Notes under the pieces: generated by a model
Told to the model about the DNA's origin: nothing
Databases searched by the model: none
Seen by the model: only the letters and a program-made list of their open reading frames with translations
NCBI RefSeq assembly: GCF_001650495.1
Contig: NZ_LWCS01000003.1
Span: forward strand, 57,004-121,003
DNA from: Mycolicibacterium iranicum
GTDB lineage: Bacteria > Actinomycetota > Actinomycetes > Mycobacteriales > Mycobacteriaceae
Reading direction: 5' to 3'
DNA length: 64,000 nt
In this document: positions 1 to 9,926 of the stretch, piece after piece
Numbering within the stretch: position 1 is the first letter of the stretch
Layout: every line of letters begins with the position of its first letter
Position numbers and translations under genes: made by a program

Positions 1-787
1 ACCAGCAGACCGGTGGTGAACGGAATCGAGAGCCGGCCCGCGTCGTCGAGGGTGCGCAACCGCACCGCCGGGTCCTTGTCCGGCGAGCCGTAGTGCGCCT
101 CGCCCTTGGTCTCGAACAACCGCCGGGAAGTGGTCTCGAGCATCATGCCCATCGACGGGGCCACCGGCTTGAGCCGGGACAGTTCCGACCAGGACATGAC
201 GCCCGGATTCAGGTGCGGCAGCAACCCGGTCTCTTCGAGCACCCGGATCGCCATCGCCCGCACATAGTCCAGCGTGGAGTCATAGCCACGCTCATCGAGC
301 CACTGCCGCGCCTCGTCCCAGCGCGCCTCCGGCCGGTCGCCGAGGGTGAACAACGCTTCCTTGCAACCCATTTGGGCCCCGCGGCGCGCGACGTCGAGGA
401 TCTCGTCGGGCTCCATGAACATGCCGCGCCCCTCGGCGCGCAACCGACCGGGCACCGTGACGAACGTGCAGTAATGGCACGTGTCGCGGCACAGGTGCGT
501 GACGGGGATGAACACCTTGCGCGAGTAGGACACCGGCAGGCGGCCGCCGGGCCCGCGGCGCCCCGCTGCGTCCAGGCCGGCGTCCCGCACCCGTGCCGCC
601 GACGCACACAGATCGGCGAGGTCCTCGCCGCGCGCGGTCATCGCGACCGCAGCTTCATCCACGTTGAGGGCCACCCCGTCCCGCGCACGCCGCAACACCC
701 GCCGCACAGCGGCCGGACTTGGGGCATCGGACTTCGGTGGAACTACCGGGTTGGGCAGATCCGCGCCGCGCTGGTTGTTCAGAGCCA
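1..787 (-). CDS. fbiC: FO synthase, N-terminal part (cut by window edge)
   Basis: FbiC makes the deazaflavin chromophore FO of coenzyme F420 from tyrosine and the flavin precursor 5-amino-6-ribitylamino-uracil, using two radical-SAM halves (CofG and CofH). About 262 codons of the CofG half are present; the rest lies beyond position 1. The radical-SAM cluster motif CxxxCxxC (CRDTCHYC) is at about residues 100-107, followed by the family segment FVTVPG. The frame N-terminal to it reads [10 protein letters not shown]...LNVDEAA, which matches mycobacterial FbiC as I recall it. The start is uncertain: GTG at 787 follows a purine-rich stretch with almost no spacing, and an in-frame GTG at 833 has no visible ribosome binding site. 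It lies downstream of the membrane gene at 885-1373 on the same strand. Confidence 0.93.
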
Positions 788-884
788 CTTCCCTGTAACC
801 CCGGCGTCGTGTCGGATCATCCAGCCGTCTCACTATTTGAAACAGCGTGCGCCTTCCGTACGCATGACATAAAGGCCACAGTAG

Positions 885-1373
885 TCACCGGACGCGCCCA
901 TCGGCGTCCGCCCCACCTCGACAGCGCTCTTCGCGTGAGCGGTGACGGATCGGCGGATGGGTCACGATCCAGGCCGCGGGCAGAGCTCCCACGGCGACGA
1001 GCAGCACCGAGCCGAACTCCATCACACCGCTGCCGCCGAAGACGATGTCGTCGCCAGGGGTGACGACGGTGAGCATCACGACCGTCGCCAGCCACGTCCA
1101 CAGCGGCAGTGCGGCAAGACGGGGCACCGAGGTCCACTGGAACGCCGCCCACACCAGAGCAGCGTTCAGGGTGCCGCTGAGCAGCGCGCTGATCGGTAAC
1201 GGGACCGAGCCGATCCGCAGTGGAAGGAAGAAGACGGCCATCAGAGCCGAGAGGACACCGTCGACGGCAAGAAGCGCGAGGAGAACGGGACGAAGCCGGC
1301 CGGACGCCGGCGATACCAACGCCGTCAGGTCGGGATGCTGTCGAGCAGCGAGACCAGCGAGCCGACGACCCAT
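885..1373 (-). CDS. Small integral membrane protein (Rv1171-like)
   Basis: Up to 162 residues with about four hydrophobic segments (roughly residues 30-50, 60-78, 88-106 and 115-135) and an Arg-rich C-terminus. Function is unknown. Its place between mshB and fbiC matches the conserved hypothetical Rv1171 of M. tuberculosis, recalled rather than searched. The ATG at 1373 would make the gene overlap the small ORF at 1325-1432 by 49 nt. A TTG at 1319, just after that ORF's stop, would give 144 residues, near the roughly 146 I recall for Rv1171, and would suit translational coupling. Neither start has a clear ribosome binding site. Confidence 0.7.
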   Translation of the reverse strand: MGRRLAGLAARQHPDLTALVSPASGRLRPVLLALLAVDGVLSALMAVFFLPLRIGSVPLPISALLSGTLNAALVWAAFQWTSVPRLAALPLWTWLATVVMLTVVTPGDDIVFGGSGVMEFGSVLLVAVGALPAAWIVTHPPIRHRSREERCRGGADADGRVR

Positions 1374-1432
1374 TGATAGTTGTCGAGACGGTCCTGCCAG
1401 TGCTGCAGGTTGGGATCGAGATCCGGGTCCAT
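1325..1432 (-). CDS. Possible 35-residue small protein between mshB and the membrane gene
   Basis: This ORF begins at ATG 1432 with a well-placed ribosome binding site (GGAAGGG, about 6 nt upstream) and ends at TGA 1325-1327. The product starts MDPDLDPNLQHWQDRLDNYQ and ends in a more hydrophobic LVSLLDSIP tail; it is acidic and looks amphipathic. It sits 55 nt after mshB, and the next gene starts within or just after it. No domain is recognised. The strong ribosome binding site is the best evidence; a leader peptide coupling translation of the next gene is the main alternative. Confidence 0.5.
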   Translation of the reverse strand: MDPDLDPNLQHWQDRLDNYQWVVGSLVSLLDSIPT

Positions 1433-1487
1433 GTCGTGCCCTTCCGTACGCGGTCGGTAGCGGGGAGCTTACCCGGTGGAGATGCCG

Positions 1488-2342
1488 TCAACCCAGGGTC
1501 AGACCTGACAGCAGGTCGGGTTCCCAGCCTCGGTCATCTCGCTCCCCCGCCTCCCCGGAGGCAAGCACGTAATACTCCGTCGAGTCGATGGGCAGCGCAA
1601 GGTTGTTCGACAGCGCGAAGCTACGACCATCGGGGGCGACGGTCAATTGCGTGGCATGGGCCCGCAGCGCCTCCACGCGGGCGGCCGAGTGCGGCGCCAG
1701 ATCCAGCGCCGCGTCGATTGCGTCGTCGGCGAAACCGAAGTGCGGCAAATCGTCTGCGGAGACTCTGACCCACCCGTCGGGCACGTCGCCCATATCGCCG
1801 AGACCGGCAGCAAGAGCCGTCGCCGACGTCACCGTCCAGTACAGCTTGGGCACCTGCCAGGCGGACTGGCCGACCGCCGCGGTCGTCACCCGGTGGGTAT
1901 GGATGTGGTCGGGGTGGCCGTATCCACCGTTCGGGTCGTAGGTGACGACGACGTGCGGGCGTAAGTCGTCGATGCTCGCCGCCAACACCTGCGTCTGCTC
2001 GGCGAAGTCGCCGTCGACGAACCGTTCCTGCGCCCGGGCGGGGGTGCCGTCCATACCGGAGTCGCGCCAGCGGCCCGCACCGCCGAGGTACCGGGGACCG
2101 TCGACGCCCAGCGCTGCCAGTGCGGCCGTCAGCTCTGCCACGCGGTAGCCGCCGAGCTGATCGGCGTGGTCGACCGCGAGCTGTGCCCACTGCTCACCGA
2201 TGACCTCACCCTCCTCGCCGAGCGTGCACGTGATCACCTGCACCTGCGCCCCGCGCCCGACGTAGTGCGCGATGGTGGCGCCCGTCATGATCGTCTCGTC
2301 ATCGGGGTGAGCGTGGACGAAAAGCAGCCGCGGCGTCTCCAT
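1488..2342 (-). CDS. mshB: N-acetyl-1-D-myo-inositol-2-amino-2-deoxy-alpha-D-glucopyranoside deacetylase
   Basis: MshB removes the acetyl group from GlcNAc-inositol, an early cytoplasmic step in mycothiol synthesis. The protein is 284 residues, normal for the family. The LmbE/PIG-L zinc motif AHPDDE is at residues 11-16, with ligands His12 and Asp15. The second motif GHPDH lies near residues 142-146 with His146 as third ligand, equivalent to His13, Asp16 and His147 of the M. tuberculosis enzyme. The chosen ATG at 2342 begins [21 protein letters not shown] directly abuts it, which is unusually close. The frame stays open 60 codons further up, but that stretch has no family character. Confidence 0.95.
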   Translation of the reverse strand: METPRLLFVHAHPDDETIMTGATIAHYVGRGAQVQVITCTLGEEGEVIGEQWAQLAVDHADQLGGYRVAELTAALAALGVDGPRYLGGAGRWRDSGMDGTPARAQERFVDGDFAEQTQVLAASIDDLRPHVVVTYDPNGGYGHPDHIHTHRVTTAAVGQSAWQVPKLYWTVTSATALAAGLGDMGDVPDGWVRVSADDLPHFGFADDAIDAALDLAPHSAARVEALRAHATQLTVAPDGRSFALSNNLALPIDSTEYYVLASGEAGERDDRGWEPDLLSGLTLG

Positions 2343-2403
2343 CCCTCCAGCTTGCCCCGTCGTTGGCCGCCGCCGACGCCCGCCCTGACATACATTTCCT
2401 TTC

Positions 2404-3660
2404 GTGCCCCTCGTGCACCGCCCCGCCGTCCACTTCGGCTGCGCGGTCGTCGTCATCGGTTTGTTAGCCGGCGTCGCGGGCGCGGCCACCACCCTGCTGC
2501 TGCACGCCTTCGAGCACCTCACCTACCACTACACGTTTGGTTCTCTGCTCGACGGCGTCGAAGGCAGCAACCACGTCCGCCGCGCGGTCGGCCCCATGCT
2601 CGGCGGCGCGCTCGCCGGCTGCGGCTGGTGGGTGATACGCAGGCGGTACCAGCAGCCGTCTCTGTCGGCGACTCTGGCTGGAGAGCGGCCCGTTCCGCGG
2701 CTGCTGATGTCCGCCGATGCGGGCCTGCAGGTGCTTCTGGTCGGCTCGGGGGCTTCGCTGGGCCGAGAGGGCGCACCGCGCCAACTCGCGGCCGCCTGGG
2801 GCGATTTCGGCGTTTCCAGGCTCGCCCTGACCGACGCCGACCGCACGATCCTGCTCGCCTGCGCCGCGGGCGCCGGCCTCGGCGCCGTCTACAGCGTGCC
2901 CCTCGGAGGCGCGGTGTTCGCCGCGCGCATCCTGCTCGGCACCTGGCATCCCCGCGCGCTGGGCGCGGCGCTCATCACGTCGAGCCTCGCGGTCGCAGTC
3001 GCGGCGCCCGTCACCCATCTCGAGCACCCTCTGTCGTGGCCCGACGCCAAGCTGTCGTACCTGATGGGATTCCTGGCGCTGGCACTGGCCCCCCTTGCGG
3101 TGGCCGTGGGACTGGCGTTCAACCGCGTCATGGATTCGGCACCCAAGCTCACGCTCGACTCGTGGCTGGTGATTCCGGGGATCGCCGCCGCGGGTCTGTT
3201 GACCGGGATCTGCTCGATCTGGTTGCCCGAACTGCCGGGCAACGGCCGCAGCATCCTTGAGGTCAGCATGAACAGCGAGCTGACAATGACCTCGGCGGCG
3301 CTCATCCTGATTCTCAAGCCACTGCTGACCACACTGTTCCTGCGGGCGGGTGCGGTGGGTGGTCTGCTCACGCCGGCGCTGGCCACCGGGGCGGCGGCCG
3401 GCGCGCTGGTGACGGTGGCGCTGAACCATTGGGCGGGAACGCAATTGCATGTGTCGGCGGTGTCGCTGAGTTGCGCGGCGGGCGTGCTGGCCATCACGCA
3501 GCGCTCTCCGTTGTTCGCCGCGCTTTTCGTCTGGGAGCTCGCCCGTCCGCCGGTCTGGCTATTGGTGGTGTTCGCGATCGGCGCGTACGCGTCGTACGGG
3601 ATCGCCGTCCTGCGGCGCAGAAGAGCGGCGAACCGCCCGAGCACTACTGCGGAAGCTTGA
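2404..3660 (+). CDS. ClC-family chloride channel/antiporter
   Basis: 418-residue multi-spanning membrane protein with the ClC selectivity-filter signature [14 protein letters not shown] at residues 114-127. This corresponds to the GSGIP and GREGP loops, and Glu122 is in the place of the gating glutamate. The third loop reads GGLLTP where most ClCs have GxFxP. ClC proteins conduct chloride or exchange it for protons. The start is a GTG at 2404 without an obvious ribosome binding site. The gene is divergent from mshB (about 60 nt apart), and its 3' end overlaps the convergent lpqW gene by 17 nt. It has no counterpart that I recall at this place in M. tuberculosis, so it may be an insertion into the mshB-lpqW interval. 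Confidence 0.88.
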   Translation: MPLVHRPAVHFGCAVVVIGLLAGVAGAATTLLLHAFEHLTYHYTFGSLLDGVEGSNHVRRAVGPMLGGALAGCGWWVIRRRYQQPSLSATLAGERPVPRLLMSADAGLQVLLVGSGASLGREGAPRQLAAAWGDFGVSRLALTDADRTILLACAAGAGLGAVYSVPLGGAVFAARILLGTWHPRALGAALITSSLAVAVAAPVTHLEHPLSWPDAKLSYLMGFLALALAPLAVAVGLAFNRVMDSAPKLTLDSWLVIPGIAAAGLLTGICSIWLPELPGNGRSILEVSMNSELTMTSAALILILKPLLTTLFLRAGAVGGLLTPALATGAAAGALVTVALNHWAGTQLHVSAVSLSCAAGVLAITQRSPLFAALFVWELARPPVWLLVVFAIGAYASYGIAVLRRRRAANRPSTTAEA

Positions 3661-5509
3661 CCCAGGCACCGGCGTCTCCCACGATGCCGACCGGCACCGC
3701 TCCGGTCAGGCTCACGTGCGCAACGCTGGGACCTGCCGCGACGATGGTTGTGTCCTGCAGGATCGGCAGCACCGTCGACATCTCCCACAGCCGCGGCTCG
3801 ACTTCGTCGATCACCTCGGCGATGTCGGCGGTCCCGTGCAGCGCGGCGTCGATCCTCGGCTGGATGCTGCGGTCGCAGATTCCGGTGATGTTGCTGGGTG
3901 CCTGAACGAGTTCGCCTGATTCCGGCGCAGGCGCGGGCGGCGAAGGTGTCGCGGTGGTGCGGGGAGGCTCAGTCGTTCGGGGCGGTGCCGGCGCGTCCGG
4001 GGTGGGTGACGGCGCCCCCTCTGTGGTCTGGACGGCGGTGGCCTGCAGGGCCGGGCATCCGTAACGGGATGCCAGCGCCGTCGCGAGGTCGCCGCCGGCC
4101 GGATGCCAGCCGATCACGGCATCGACGGTGTTGTTGACGAGCGCTTCGCCGTACAGCGTCACCGGATCCAGCGCCGACACAGACGCCGCGATGCCGACGC
4201 TGCGTAGTTGGTCCGCGGCCGTGTTGGCGACGGCGACCGACGTCGGGTCGTTGGCGGCGACGCCGAGCACCAGTGTCAGCGGCTCACCGTCCTTGACGAG
4301 CCTGCCGCGACTGTTCTCGGGCGGCGCGGGTGCGGGTGGGTCCGGCGCCTCGATCGATTCGATCTGGTAGCCGGCCTCGCCGAGCAGGGCCACGGCCTCC
4401 TCGCGCGTCATGGCGGGCGGGGCGGTGGGCACGTAACCGGGGTCCGAGGGCGAACGCACCTGCGCCTGGGCCAGCGTGACGGTGTTGTCGTCACCCGCCC
4501 CGACCGCGGCGAGCAGGTCGACGTCGAGCAGCCCGAGCACGGCCTTGCGGACCGGGGTTTCGGCCAATGCGGGCTGCTGGGCGCGCAGCGTCAGCTGCAA
4601 TACCCGCGGGGTCACGATGCGGGCGGTCCGCACGTCGGGGATCGCCGAAAGCTGGGCGAAGACCGCAGAACCGCCATGCACCTGAGCGACCTGGGTGTCA
4701 CCGTTGCGGATCGAGTCGGCGAGTGCGGCGGGGGTGCCGGCGCGGCGGAACAGGATCAGGTCGGGGGTGGCGGGCTCACCCCAGTAACGGTCGTTGCGCG
4801 CAAGCAGGATCTCGTCGCGCTGCGGGTCGATGGTGTCGACCCGGAACTGCCCGCCGGTCACCGGCAGCGCTTGCGCGAGCCCGCCGGCGAAACCGCCGGG
4901 AACGTCTTTGACGATGTGTGCGGGCAGGATGTCGTTGAACAGTTCGCGCCACGCCGGGTAGGGCCGGGAGAAGGTGACGACCGCCGTCTTGCCGCCTTCG
5001 ACGGACTGCACTCCGGTGATCAGGTCGTAGCCGGCAGGGTCCACGGCACCGGGCTGGCTGACCATCTGTCGCCACAGGTACCAGAAGTCGTCCGCGGCGA
5101 TCGGCGCGTTGTCCGTCCATTGCGCTTCCGGCCGGATCTTGTAGGTCACGGTGAACGGGTCCTGGCTGGTGACCTCGGCCGATTCCAGCAGCGAGGTGTC
5201 CATCACCCATGCGGAGCCCGTCGGTGTTCGGGAATCCGGGACGGGCCGGAACGAACTCGGCAGCACCAGTGAGCTGATCGCCGCGTTGACCGGCGACTGG
5301 TCCGACAGCAGATGAGAGTTGAAGCCGGGCCCGATCGAATCGATCGCCATGATGATCTGCGTTGCTTTCATCGGCGGCGGCGGCGTCGATTCGGTGGTGT
5401 CGGTGCTCTGCGGCGCGGGCGGCGGGCTGACCGTGCAACCGGTGATCATCGCCAGCGTCATGACCACTGCTCCGACGCCGGCGCTGGCACGTCGCAGAGT
5501 CGTCGGCAC
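3644..5509 (-). CDS. lpqW: Lipoprotein LpqW, peptide-binding-protein family
   Basis: 621-residue lipoprotein of the extracellular solute-binding family 5 fold (DppA/OppA type). It has a signal peptide with lipobox ITGC (Cys25), a Pro/Thr-rich linker, then the ligand-binding domain with typical segments such as [12 protein letters not shown]. In M. smegmatis LpqW helps set the balance between polar PIMs and lipomannan/lipoarabinomannan, acting at the membrane alongside PimE; that is established for the family, not visible here. The position next to typA matches Rv1166. A Pro/Thr-rich low-complexity insert lies in the C-terminal third. Start is GTG 5509. Confidence 0.9.
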   Translation of the reverse strand: MPTTLRRASAGVGAVVMTLAMITGCTVSPPPAPQSTDTTESTPPPPMKATQIIMAIDSIGPGFNSHLLSDQSPVNAAISSLVLPSSFRPVPDSRTPTGSAWVMDTSLLESAEVTSQDPFTVTYKIRPEAQWTDNAPIAADDFWYLWRQMVSQPGAVDPAGYDLITGVQSVEGGKTAVVTFSRPYPAWRELFNDILPAHIVKDVPGGFAGGLAQALPVTGGQFRVDTIDPQRDEILLARNDRYWGEPATPDLILFRRAGTPAALADSIRNGDTQVAQVHGGSAVFAQLSAIPDVRTARIVTPRVLQLTLRAQQPALAETPVRKAVLGLLDVDLLAAVGAGDDNTVTLAQAQVRSPSDPGYVPTAPPAMTREEAVALLGEAGYQIESIEAPDPPAPAPPENSRGRLVKDGEPLTLVLGVAANDPTSVAVANTAADQLRSVGIAASVSALDPVTLYGEALVNNTVDAVIGWHPAGGDLATALASRYGCPALQATAVQTTEGAPSPTPDAPAPPRTTEPPRTTATPSPPAPAPESGELVQAPSNITGICDRSIQPRIDAALHGTADIAEVIDEVEPRLWEMSTVLPILQDTTIVAAGPSVAHVSLTGAVPVGIVGDAGAWVKLPQ

Positions 5510-5544
5510 GGTGCCAGCGTATCGAGCGCTCGCGACCGGCTGCC

Positions 5545-7452
5545 CTACGACTGCGCCTGCTGCTTTGCGCGCGCCTTCGCCCGCAGCCGCAGCGAGGCCG
5601 TCAGCTCCACCTTGCGAACCCGCACGATTTCAGGCGTGACCTCGACACATTCGTCCTCGGCGCAGAACTCCATCGCCTTCTCCAGATCGAGTTCCAGCGG
5701 ACGGGCCAGCGTCTCGATGACGTCGGCGGTCGAGCTGCGCATGTTGGTCAGCTTCTTCTCGCGGGTGATGTTGATGTCGAGGTCTTCGGCGCGCGGATTG
5801 ATCCCGACGACCTGACCCTCGTAGGTCTCCTGGCCCGGCTCGACGAAGAACTGCCCGCGGTCGGCGAGCTGGATCATCGCGAACGGCGTGATCTGGCCGC
5901 TGCGGTCGGACACCAGCGACCCGGTGTGGCGGGCCCGGATCTCGCCCGCCCACGGCCGGTAGCCGTCGAAGACGGCGTTGGCGATGCCGGTGCCGCGCGT
6001 CAGGGTCAGGAAGTCGGTCCGGAAACCGATCAGTCCGCGGCTGGGCACGATGAAATCCATCCGCACCCAGCCGGCGGCGTGGTTGGTCATCTGCTCCATG
6101 CGACCCTTGCGGGCGGCCATCAGCTGGGTGATGGCGCCCAGGTGCTCCTCGGGGGCATCGATGGTCAGCGCTTCGAACGGCTCGTGCAGCTTGCCGTCGA
6201 TGGTTTGGGTGACGACCTGCGGCTTGCCGACGGTCAGCTCGAAGCCTTCGCGCCGCATCTGCTCGACCAGGATGGCCAGCGCAAGCTCCCCACGCCCCTG
6301 CACCTCCCACGCGTCCGGGCGGCCGATGTCGACGACCCGAATCGACACGTTGCCGACGAGCTCGGAATCCAAGCGGCTCTTCACCATTCGCGCGGTCAGC
6401 TTGTGGCCCGACACCTTGCCCGCCAGCGGCGAGGTGTTGGTGCCGATCGTCACCGAGATCGCGGGCTCGTCGACGGTGATGCGCGGCAGTGCGTGCGCGT
6501 GGTCGGGGTCGGCGAGCGTGTCACCGATCATGATCTCCGGGATACCGGCGATCGCGACGATGTCGCCGGCCTCGGCAACGTCGGTGGGGGTGCGTTCGAC
6601 GCCGACGGTGCGTAGCAGTTCGGTGACCTTGGCGCTGGTGATGACGGGGTGGCCGTCGACATCGCGCATCCACGCGACCTGTTGACCCTTCTTGATGCGG
6701 CCCTTGTAGATGCGGATGAGCGCCAGCCGGCCGAGGAAGGCCGACGCGTCGAGGTTGGTGACCAGCGCCTGCAGCGGCGCCTCGGGATCGCCCTGGGGCG
6801 GCGCAATGTGCTCAAGCAGTACGTCGAACAGCGGGTCGAGGTTCTCCCCGTCGGGGTTCTCACCATTGGCCGGTGCGGTGGTGCTGGCGATGCCGGCACG
6901 CCCCGACGCGTAGAGCGTGGGCAGGTCGAGAGCCTTCTCGGCGGCGGCCTGGGCGTCTTCGTCGAGGTCGGACGCGACGTCGAGGAGTAGATCGTGGCTT
7001 TCCTCGACAACCTCGGCGATGCGGGCGTCGGGCCGGTCGGTCTTGTTGACGACCAGGATGACGGGCAGGTGCGCTGCCAGCGCCTTGCGGAGCACGAAGC
7101 GGGTCTGCGGCAGCGGCCCCTCGGAGGCGTCGACGAGCAGCACGACGCCGTCGACCATGGACAGGCCGCGTTCGACCTCACCGCCGAAATCAGCGTGACC
7201 TGGGGTGTCGATGACGTTGATGACGGTCATGCCACCGTCGGGATGGTGCCTGTGGACGGCCGTGTTCTTGGCCAGGATGGTGATCCCTTTTTCCTTTTCC
7301 AGGTCACCGGAGTCCATCAGACGCTCGATCGCGTCGTCACCGCGGTGGCTCAACGCACCCGACTGGCGCAGCATCGCGTCGACCAGGGTCGTCTTACCGT
7401 GGTCGACGTGGGCCACAATGGCGACGTTGCGGAAGTCCTGGCGCGAATTCAC
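5545..7452 (-). CDS. typA: Translational GTPase TypA/BipA
   Basis: 635-residue ribosome-associated GTPase of the EF-G-like family, linked to ribosome assembly and stress adaptation in other bacteria. G1 is AHVDHGKTT (residues 14-22), G3 is DTPGH (82-86) and G4 is NKTD (136-139). Domain II, the EF-G-like domain and the BipA C-terminal domain follow, and the length is normal. The GTG at 7452 gives the usual short N-terminus before [15 protein letters not shown]; the longer frame to 7479 looks non-coding. lpqW follows after 35 nt on the same strand, the same pairing as Rv1165-Rv1166. Confidence 0.95.
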   Translation of the reverse strand: MNSRQDFRNVAIVAHVDHGKTTLVDAMLRQSGALSHRGDDAIERLMDSGDLEKEKGITILAKNTAVHRHHPDGGMTVINVIDTPGHADFGGEVERGLSMVDGVVLLVDASEGPLPQTRFVLRKALAAHLPVILVVNKTDRPDARIAEVVEESHDLLLDVASDLDEDAQAAAEKALDLPTLYASGRAGIASTTAPANGENPDGENLDPLFDVLLEHIAPPQGDPEAPLQALVTNLDASAFLGRLALIRIYKGRIKKGQQVAWMRDVDGHPVITSAKVTELLRTVGVERTPTDVAEAGDIVAIAGIPEIMIGDTLADPDHAHALPRITVDEPAISVTIGTNTSPLAGKVSGHKLTARMVKSRLDSELVGNVSIRVVDIGRPDAWEVQGRGELALAILVEQMRREGFELTVGKPQVVTQTIDGKLHEPFEALTIDAPEEHLGAITQLMAARKGRMEQMTNHAAGWVRMDFIVPSRGLIGFRTDFLTLTRGTGIANAVFDGYRPWAGEIRARHTGSLVSDRSGQITPFAMIQLADRGQFFVEPGQETYEGQVVGINPRAEDLDINITREKKLTNMRSSTADVIETLARPLELDLEKAMEFCAEDECVEVTPEIVRVRKVELTASLRLRAKARAKQQAQS

Positions 7453-7508
7453 GCCGGTGATTGTCGCAGTGCAGTGCACCGATCGCGAAAACGAGAGATT
7501 CCCGTCAC

Positions 7509-7676
7509 TTGAAAATCGAGAAGCTTGCCAGCGCCAAACCGAAGAAGAAGTGTTGCCGCAGCAAGCCCCGCTGCAGGCGGTGCCCGCTTGTCCTCCACAA
7601 GGTGCACAAGGCCGAACTGCTGGGCATTCGGGGCAAGGAGCTCGAAAAGGTCTACAAGCGAGCCAGGAAAGCCTGA
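7509..7676 (+). CDS. Small Lys/Cys-rich protein
   Basis: 55-residue basic protein starting at TTG 7509 (LKIEKLASAKPKKKCC...). It has two Cys pairs in KKKCC and CRRCP, which could bind a metal ion or nucleic acid, and a Lys/Arg-rich helical C-terminus. GAGAGA lies about 10 nt upstream. A longer frame from 7461 would overlap the start region of divergent typA by sequence only and is less likely. Similar short Cys-rich proteins beside typA occur in other mycobacteria as far as I recall. Function unknown. Confidence 0.65.
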   Translation: MKIEKLASAKPKKKCCRSKPRCRRCPLVLHKVHKAELLGIRGKELEKVYKRARKA

Positions 7677-7739
7677 CGGTGATTCCGGTCCAGGCGTAGC
7701 GTTGACAGCACCCGTCGGGCGTTTTCTGGAGGTGCCTTC

Positions 7740-8012
7740 ATGACGGTTTACGCGGTTCTCACCATCGTTCTGATCACGGTGCTGGCCACGCTCACGACAC
7801 TGGCGATCTTCCTGGGTCTGGCCAACTGGATAGACGCGTTCTACGTGGTGCGGTGCAGCGAGTGTCGTCATCTGACGTTCAGCTCGGCCAATCGCAACCA
7901 GGCGTCGTGCCCCCAGTGCCGGCATCCGGTGCTCACTCATCCGATCCACGCGATGTCCCACCCGGGTGCGCGCAAGGACGTGCGGGTCGTCGGCGACCGC
8001 CTGCGCTTCTAG
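7740..8012 (+). CDS. Membrane-anchored zinc-ribbon-like protein
   Basis: 90 residues: one long N-terminal hydrophobic segment (about residues 4-30), then a cytoplasmic or exported tail with CSEC and CPQC pairs about 17 residues apart, typical of a zinc ribbon. Start ATG 7740 has a strong ribosome binding site (GGAGGT, 7 nt away). It follows the small Cys-rich gene by 63 nt and may share its transcript. No specific function can be assigned. Confidence 0.75.
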   Translation: MTVYAVLTIVLITVLATLTTLAIFLGLANWIDAFYVVRCSECRHLTFSSANRNQASCPQCRHPVLTHPIHAMSHPGARKDVRVVGDRLRF

Positions 8013-8116
8013 TTGTACCGGGTCACGATCGCGGCGGCGGCGAGCGCTGTCGATCTGCGGCGGCGCCTCAATCCTGCTCGCGCCGTCCACAATCGGCTGT
8101 CGTGACGTCAAGCTCC

Positions 8117-9193
8117 TCAGGGATAGGACAGCAGCACCATGACGCGTCCGTCTGCCGACGGCGCCGGGAAGTCGTCGAGATCGAAGCCGTAGTACTGGAT
8201 TTGCTCGTCGGTGATGTCGTCGATGATCCTGCCCTGGGTGTGCACCGTGCCATCACGCATGTCCTTCATGACGCCGACGAAATCGGGCACCGACAACGAC
8301 TCGGCCAGCAGCAGCGCTTCCCCACCGGCCGGAAGGTCGATCAGCACACCGGCGCCCGCGAAGTTGTTGCCGCCACGGCCGGCGCCGTTGGGCGCCCAGT
8401 ACACCGGCGCCTCTGCCAATCGCCCCTCTACACGCCGATATTCGCCGGCATGGGCGTCGTCGCCGACGGCTACCACCGGCAACGCGTCGATGGTGCGCTT
8501 CTCCTGCCAGAACATCCACCCCAGCGGGATCGCGACGACGGCGTAGATCATCACCATCAGCATCAGCACCGGTTTCCAGGCGATCTCCCAGCCGAGCCTG
8601 CGTTGCGACACCCCCGCCTCAGCGGTCTGCGCGTCGAGCTTGGCACGTCCGAATCTGAAGACATACCAGGCCAATAGGCGAGCGACCGCCATGAGGGCCA
8701 GCACGGCTAGGCCGACGAATCCGGCCACCCGGAAGTAGAACGTGCTGTCGCCGTTGTTCTCGGTCGCGAGCACCATCGTCGCCGGGATCGGCGCTGTCAG
8801 CAATAGAAGCAGCGCATAGGACGGGTGGCTCGTCAGGTAGATGTAGTGCGCGGTCCAGGATCTGTTGCCTGCGAAGACGGTGAAGTCGCCGACGTCGGCT
8901 TTGACCATCGGGGTCCACGATCCCTGCACCACGCGCGGGCGGACCAGACTGCGGACGTAGAAGAAGCCCGCCAGCAGTGCGACCGCGAGTGCACCCCAGA
9001 AGACCCCGGGCATCGACTGGCCCGTACCGGGGACACCGAAGGCCCCGCGGATGTCGATGACCTTGGCGATGAAAAAGGTCAGCGGCAGCGCGAAGAACAG
9101 TTCGACGAGCCACATCTGGATCAGTTGCGGGATGCGCGATCCGATCCGGTCGAAGGCGAGGACCCCTCGCCATACGAACTGCAGTACCCGCAT
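8117..9193 (-). CDS. Uncharacterised multi-spanning membrane protein
   Basis: About 358 residues with hydrophobic segments near residues 25-45, 70-85, 125-145, 155-175 and 215-235, then a roughly 110-residue soluble C-terminal region (from about QEKRTID onward) that carries GRGGNNF and ends FDLDDFPAPSADGRVMVLLSYP. I do not recognise the family. ATG 9193 is preferred over an in-frame TTG at 9205; neither has a clear ribosome binding site. It stands alone, with about 130 nt separating it from the coupled unit upstream on the same strand. That spacer holds an 8-bp GTAACGC-containing inverted repeat at 9238-9285. Confidence 0.75.
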   Translation of the reverse strand: MRVLQFVWRGVLAFDRIGSRIPQLIQMWLVELFFALPLTFFIAKVIDIRGAFGVPGTGQSMPGVFWGALAVALLAGFFYVRSLVRPRVVQGSWTPMVKADVGDFTVFAGNRSWTAHYIYLTSHPSYALLLLLTAPIPATMVLATENNGDSTFYFRVAGFVGLAVLALMAVARLLAWYVFRFGRAKLDAQTAEAGVSQRRLGWEIAWKPVLMLMVMIYAVVAIPLGWMFWQEKRTIDALPVVAVGDDAHAGEYRRVEGRLAEAPVYWAPNGAGRGGNNFAGAGVLIDLPAGGEALLLAESLSVPDFVGVMKDMRDGTVHTQGRIIDDITDEQIQYYGFDLDDFPAPSADGRVMVLLSYP

Positions 9194-9321
9194 GGATCGG
9201 GACAATAGTGCGCGCGCCGGCCCGACCGGCCGAGTTACGTAACGCAGTGGCGGAAAACGGCCCCGAAAACCACCGCAGCGTTACGCAAATTGGTGGTACC
9301 GAGCCCCGTGCCGACGGGACG

Positions 9322-9621
9322 CTAAGACAAGTTCGACAACAAGACGAGTCCGACGACGCCGAAGGTCGCCGCGAACACGGCGGCGGCCACGGCACCGTCG
9401 GCGACATGTACCAACTTCGCACCGTGACGTCCCGTGCCGAGCGAAATGAGGACGAGAAGTGCGGCCAGCAGAAGCGGAGCGATCCAGGCGAAGATCCAGT
9501 AGTACAGCGTGAAGCCGTTCGACAGGGACACCAGGCCGAGAACGAAGCCCAGCAGCTGCCATGGAGAACCGGCCCGTCGCCCGAAGCCCCGACGCTTGGC
9601 GCTTTCGAGCTCCCACGACAT
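9322..9621 (-). CDS. Small membrane protein, last gene of WXG-like unit
   Basis: 99 residues with a charged N-terminus (MSWELESAKRRGFGRR) and three hydrophobic segments, about residues 22-42, 45-63 and 75-95. It starts 2 nt after the stop of the gene before it, so translation is probably coupled. Unknown family. Its place as the last of two tiny membrane genes behind a WXG-like protein makes an immunity or accessory role possible; that is inference only. Confidence 0.7.
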   Translation of the reverse strand: MSWELESAKRRGFGRRAGSPWQLLGFVLGLVSLSNGFTLYYWIFAWIAPLLLAALLVLISLGTGRHGAKLVHVADGAVAAAVFAATFGVVGLVLLSNLS

Positions 9622-9623
9622 CG

Positions 9624-9926
9624 CTAAACCACCCACAGCGTGACTGCGGTTATGAGCGTCCAGCCGCTGAAGGCACCGACCGCTAACGCGATTCCCAGAC
9701 TGCGCAACACAATGCTGCGAGCGAACAGTGAAGCGGCCGCGCCGGCGATCAATACAGCTGCCGACACCATGATTGGCCGCCACCAGTTCACAGACGTCAA
9801 CTCGATAGCACCGGAGTCGGTTTCGGTCAGTGCCGTACCGATGAGGACGGCCCACAACAGCCCACCGACCAATCCGCCGACATAGACCGCCAAACGCCAG
9901 TTCACCGCTGCAGGGATCACGGTCAC
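9624..9926 (-). CDS. Small membrane protein, middle gene of WXG-like unit
   Basis: 100 residues with three predicted membrane segments (about 12-33, 48-68 and 76-97). The GTG start at 9926 overlaps the stop of the upstream gene in a GTGA arrangement, with GGGGAG just before it, so it is translationally coupled. It has no recognised domain and no obvious similarity to its downstream neighbour beyond size and topology. Immunity protein or membrane accessory factor are both possible. Confidence 0.7.
   Translation of the reverse strand: MTVIPAAVNWRLAVYVGGLVGGLLWAVLIGTALTETDSGAIELTSVNWWRPIMVSAAVLIAGAAASLFARSIVLRSLGIALAVGAFSGWTLITAVTLWVV

Noticed and set aside
2464..3450. 328-residue minus-strand ORF opposite the ClC gene
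   Set aside because: Its composition is that of a shadow frame; the + strand product shows all ClC motifs.
9238..9285. 8-bp GTAACGC inverted repeat before the 8117-9193 gene
   Set aside because: Arms are short with a 32-nt loop; too weak to list as operator or terminator on its own.
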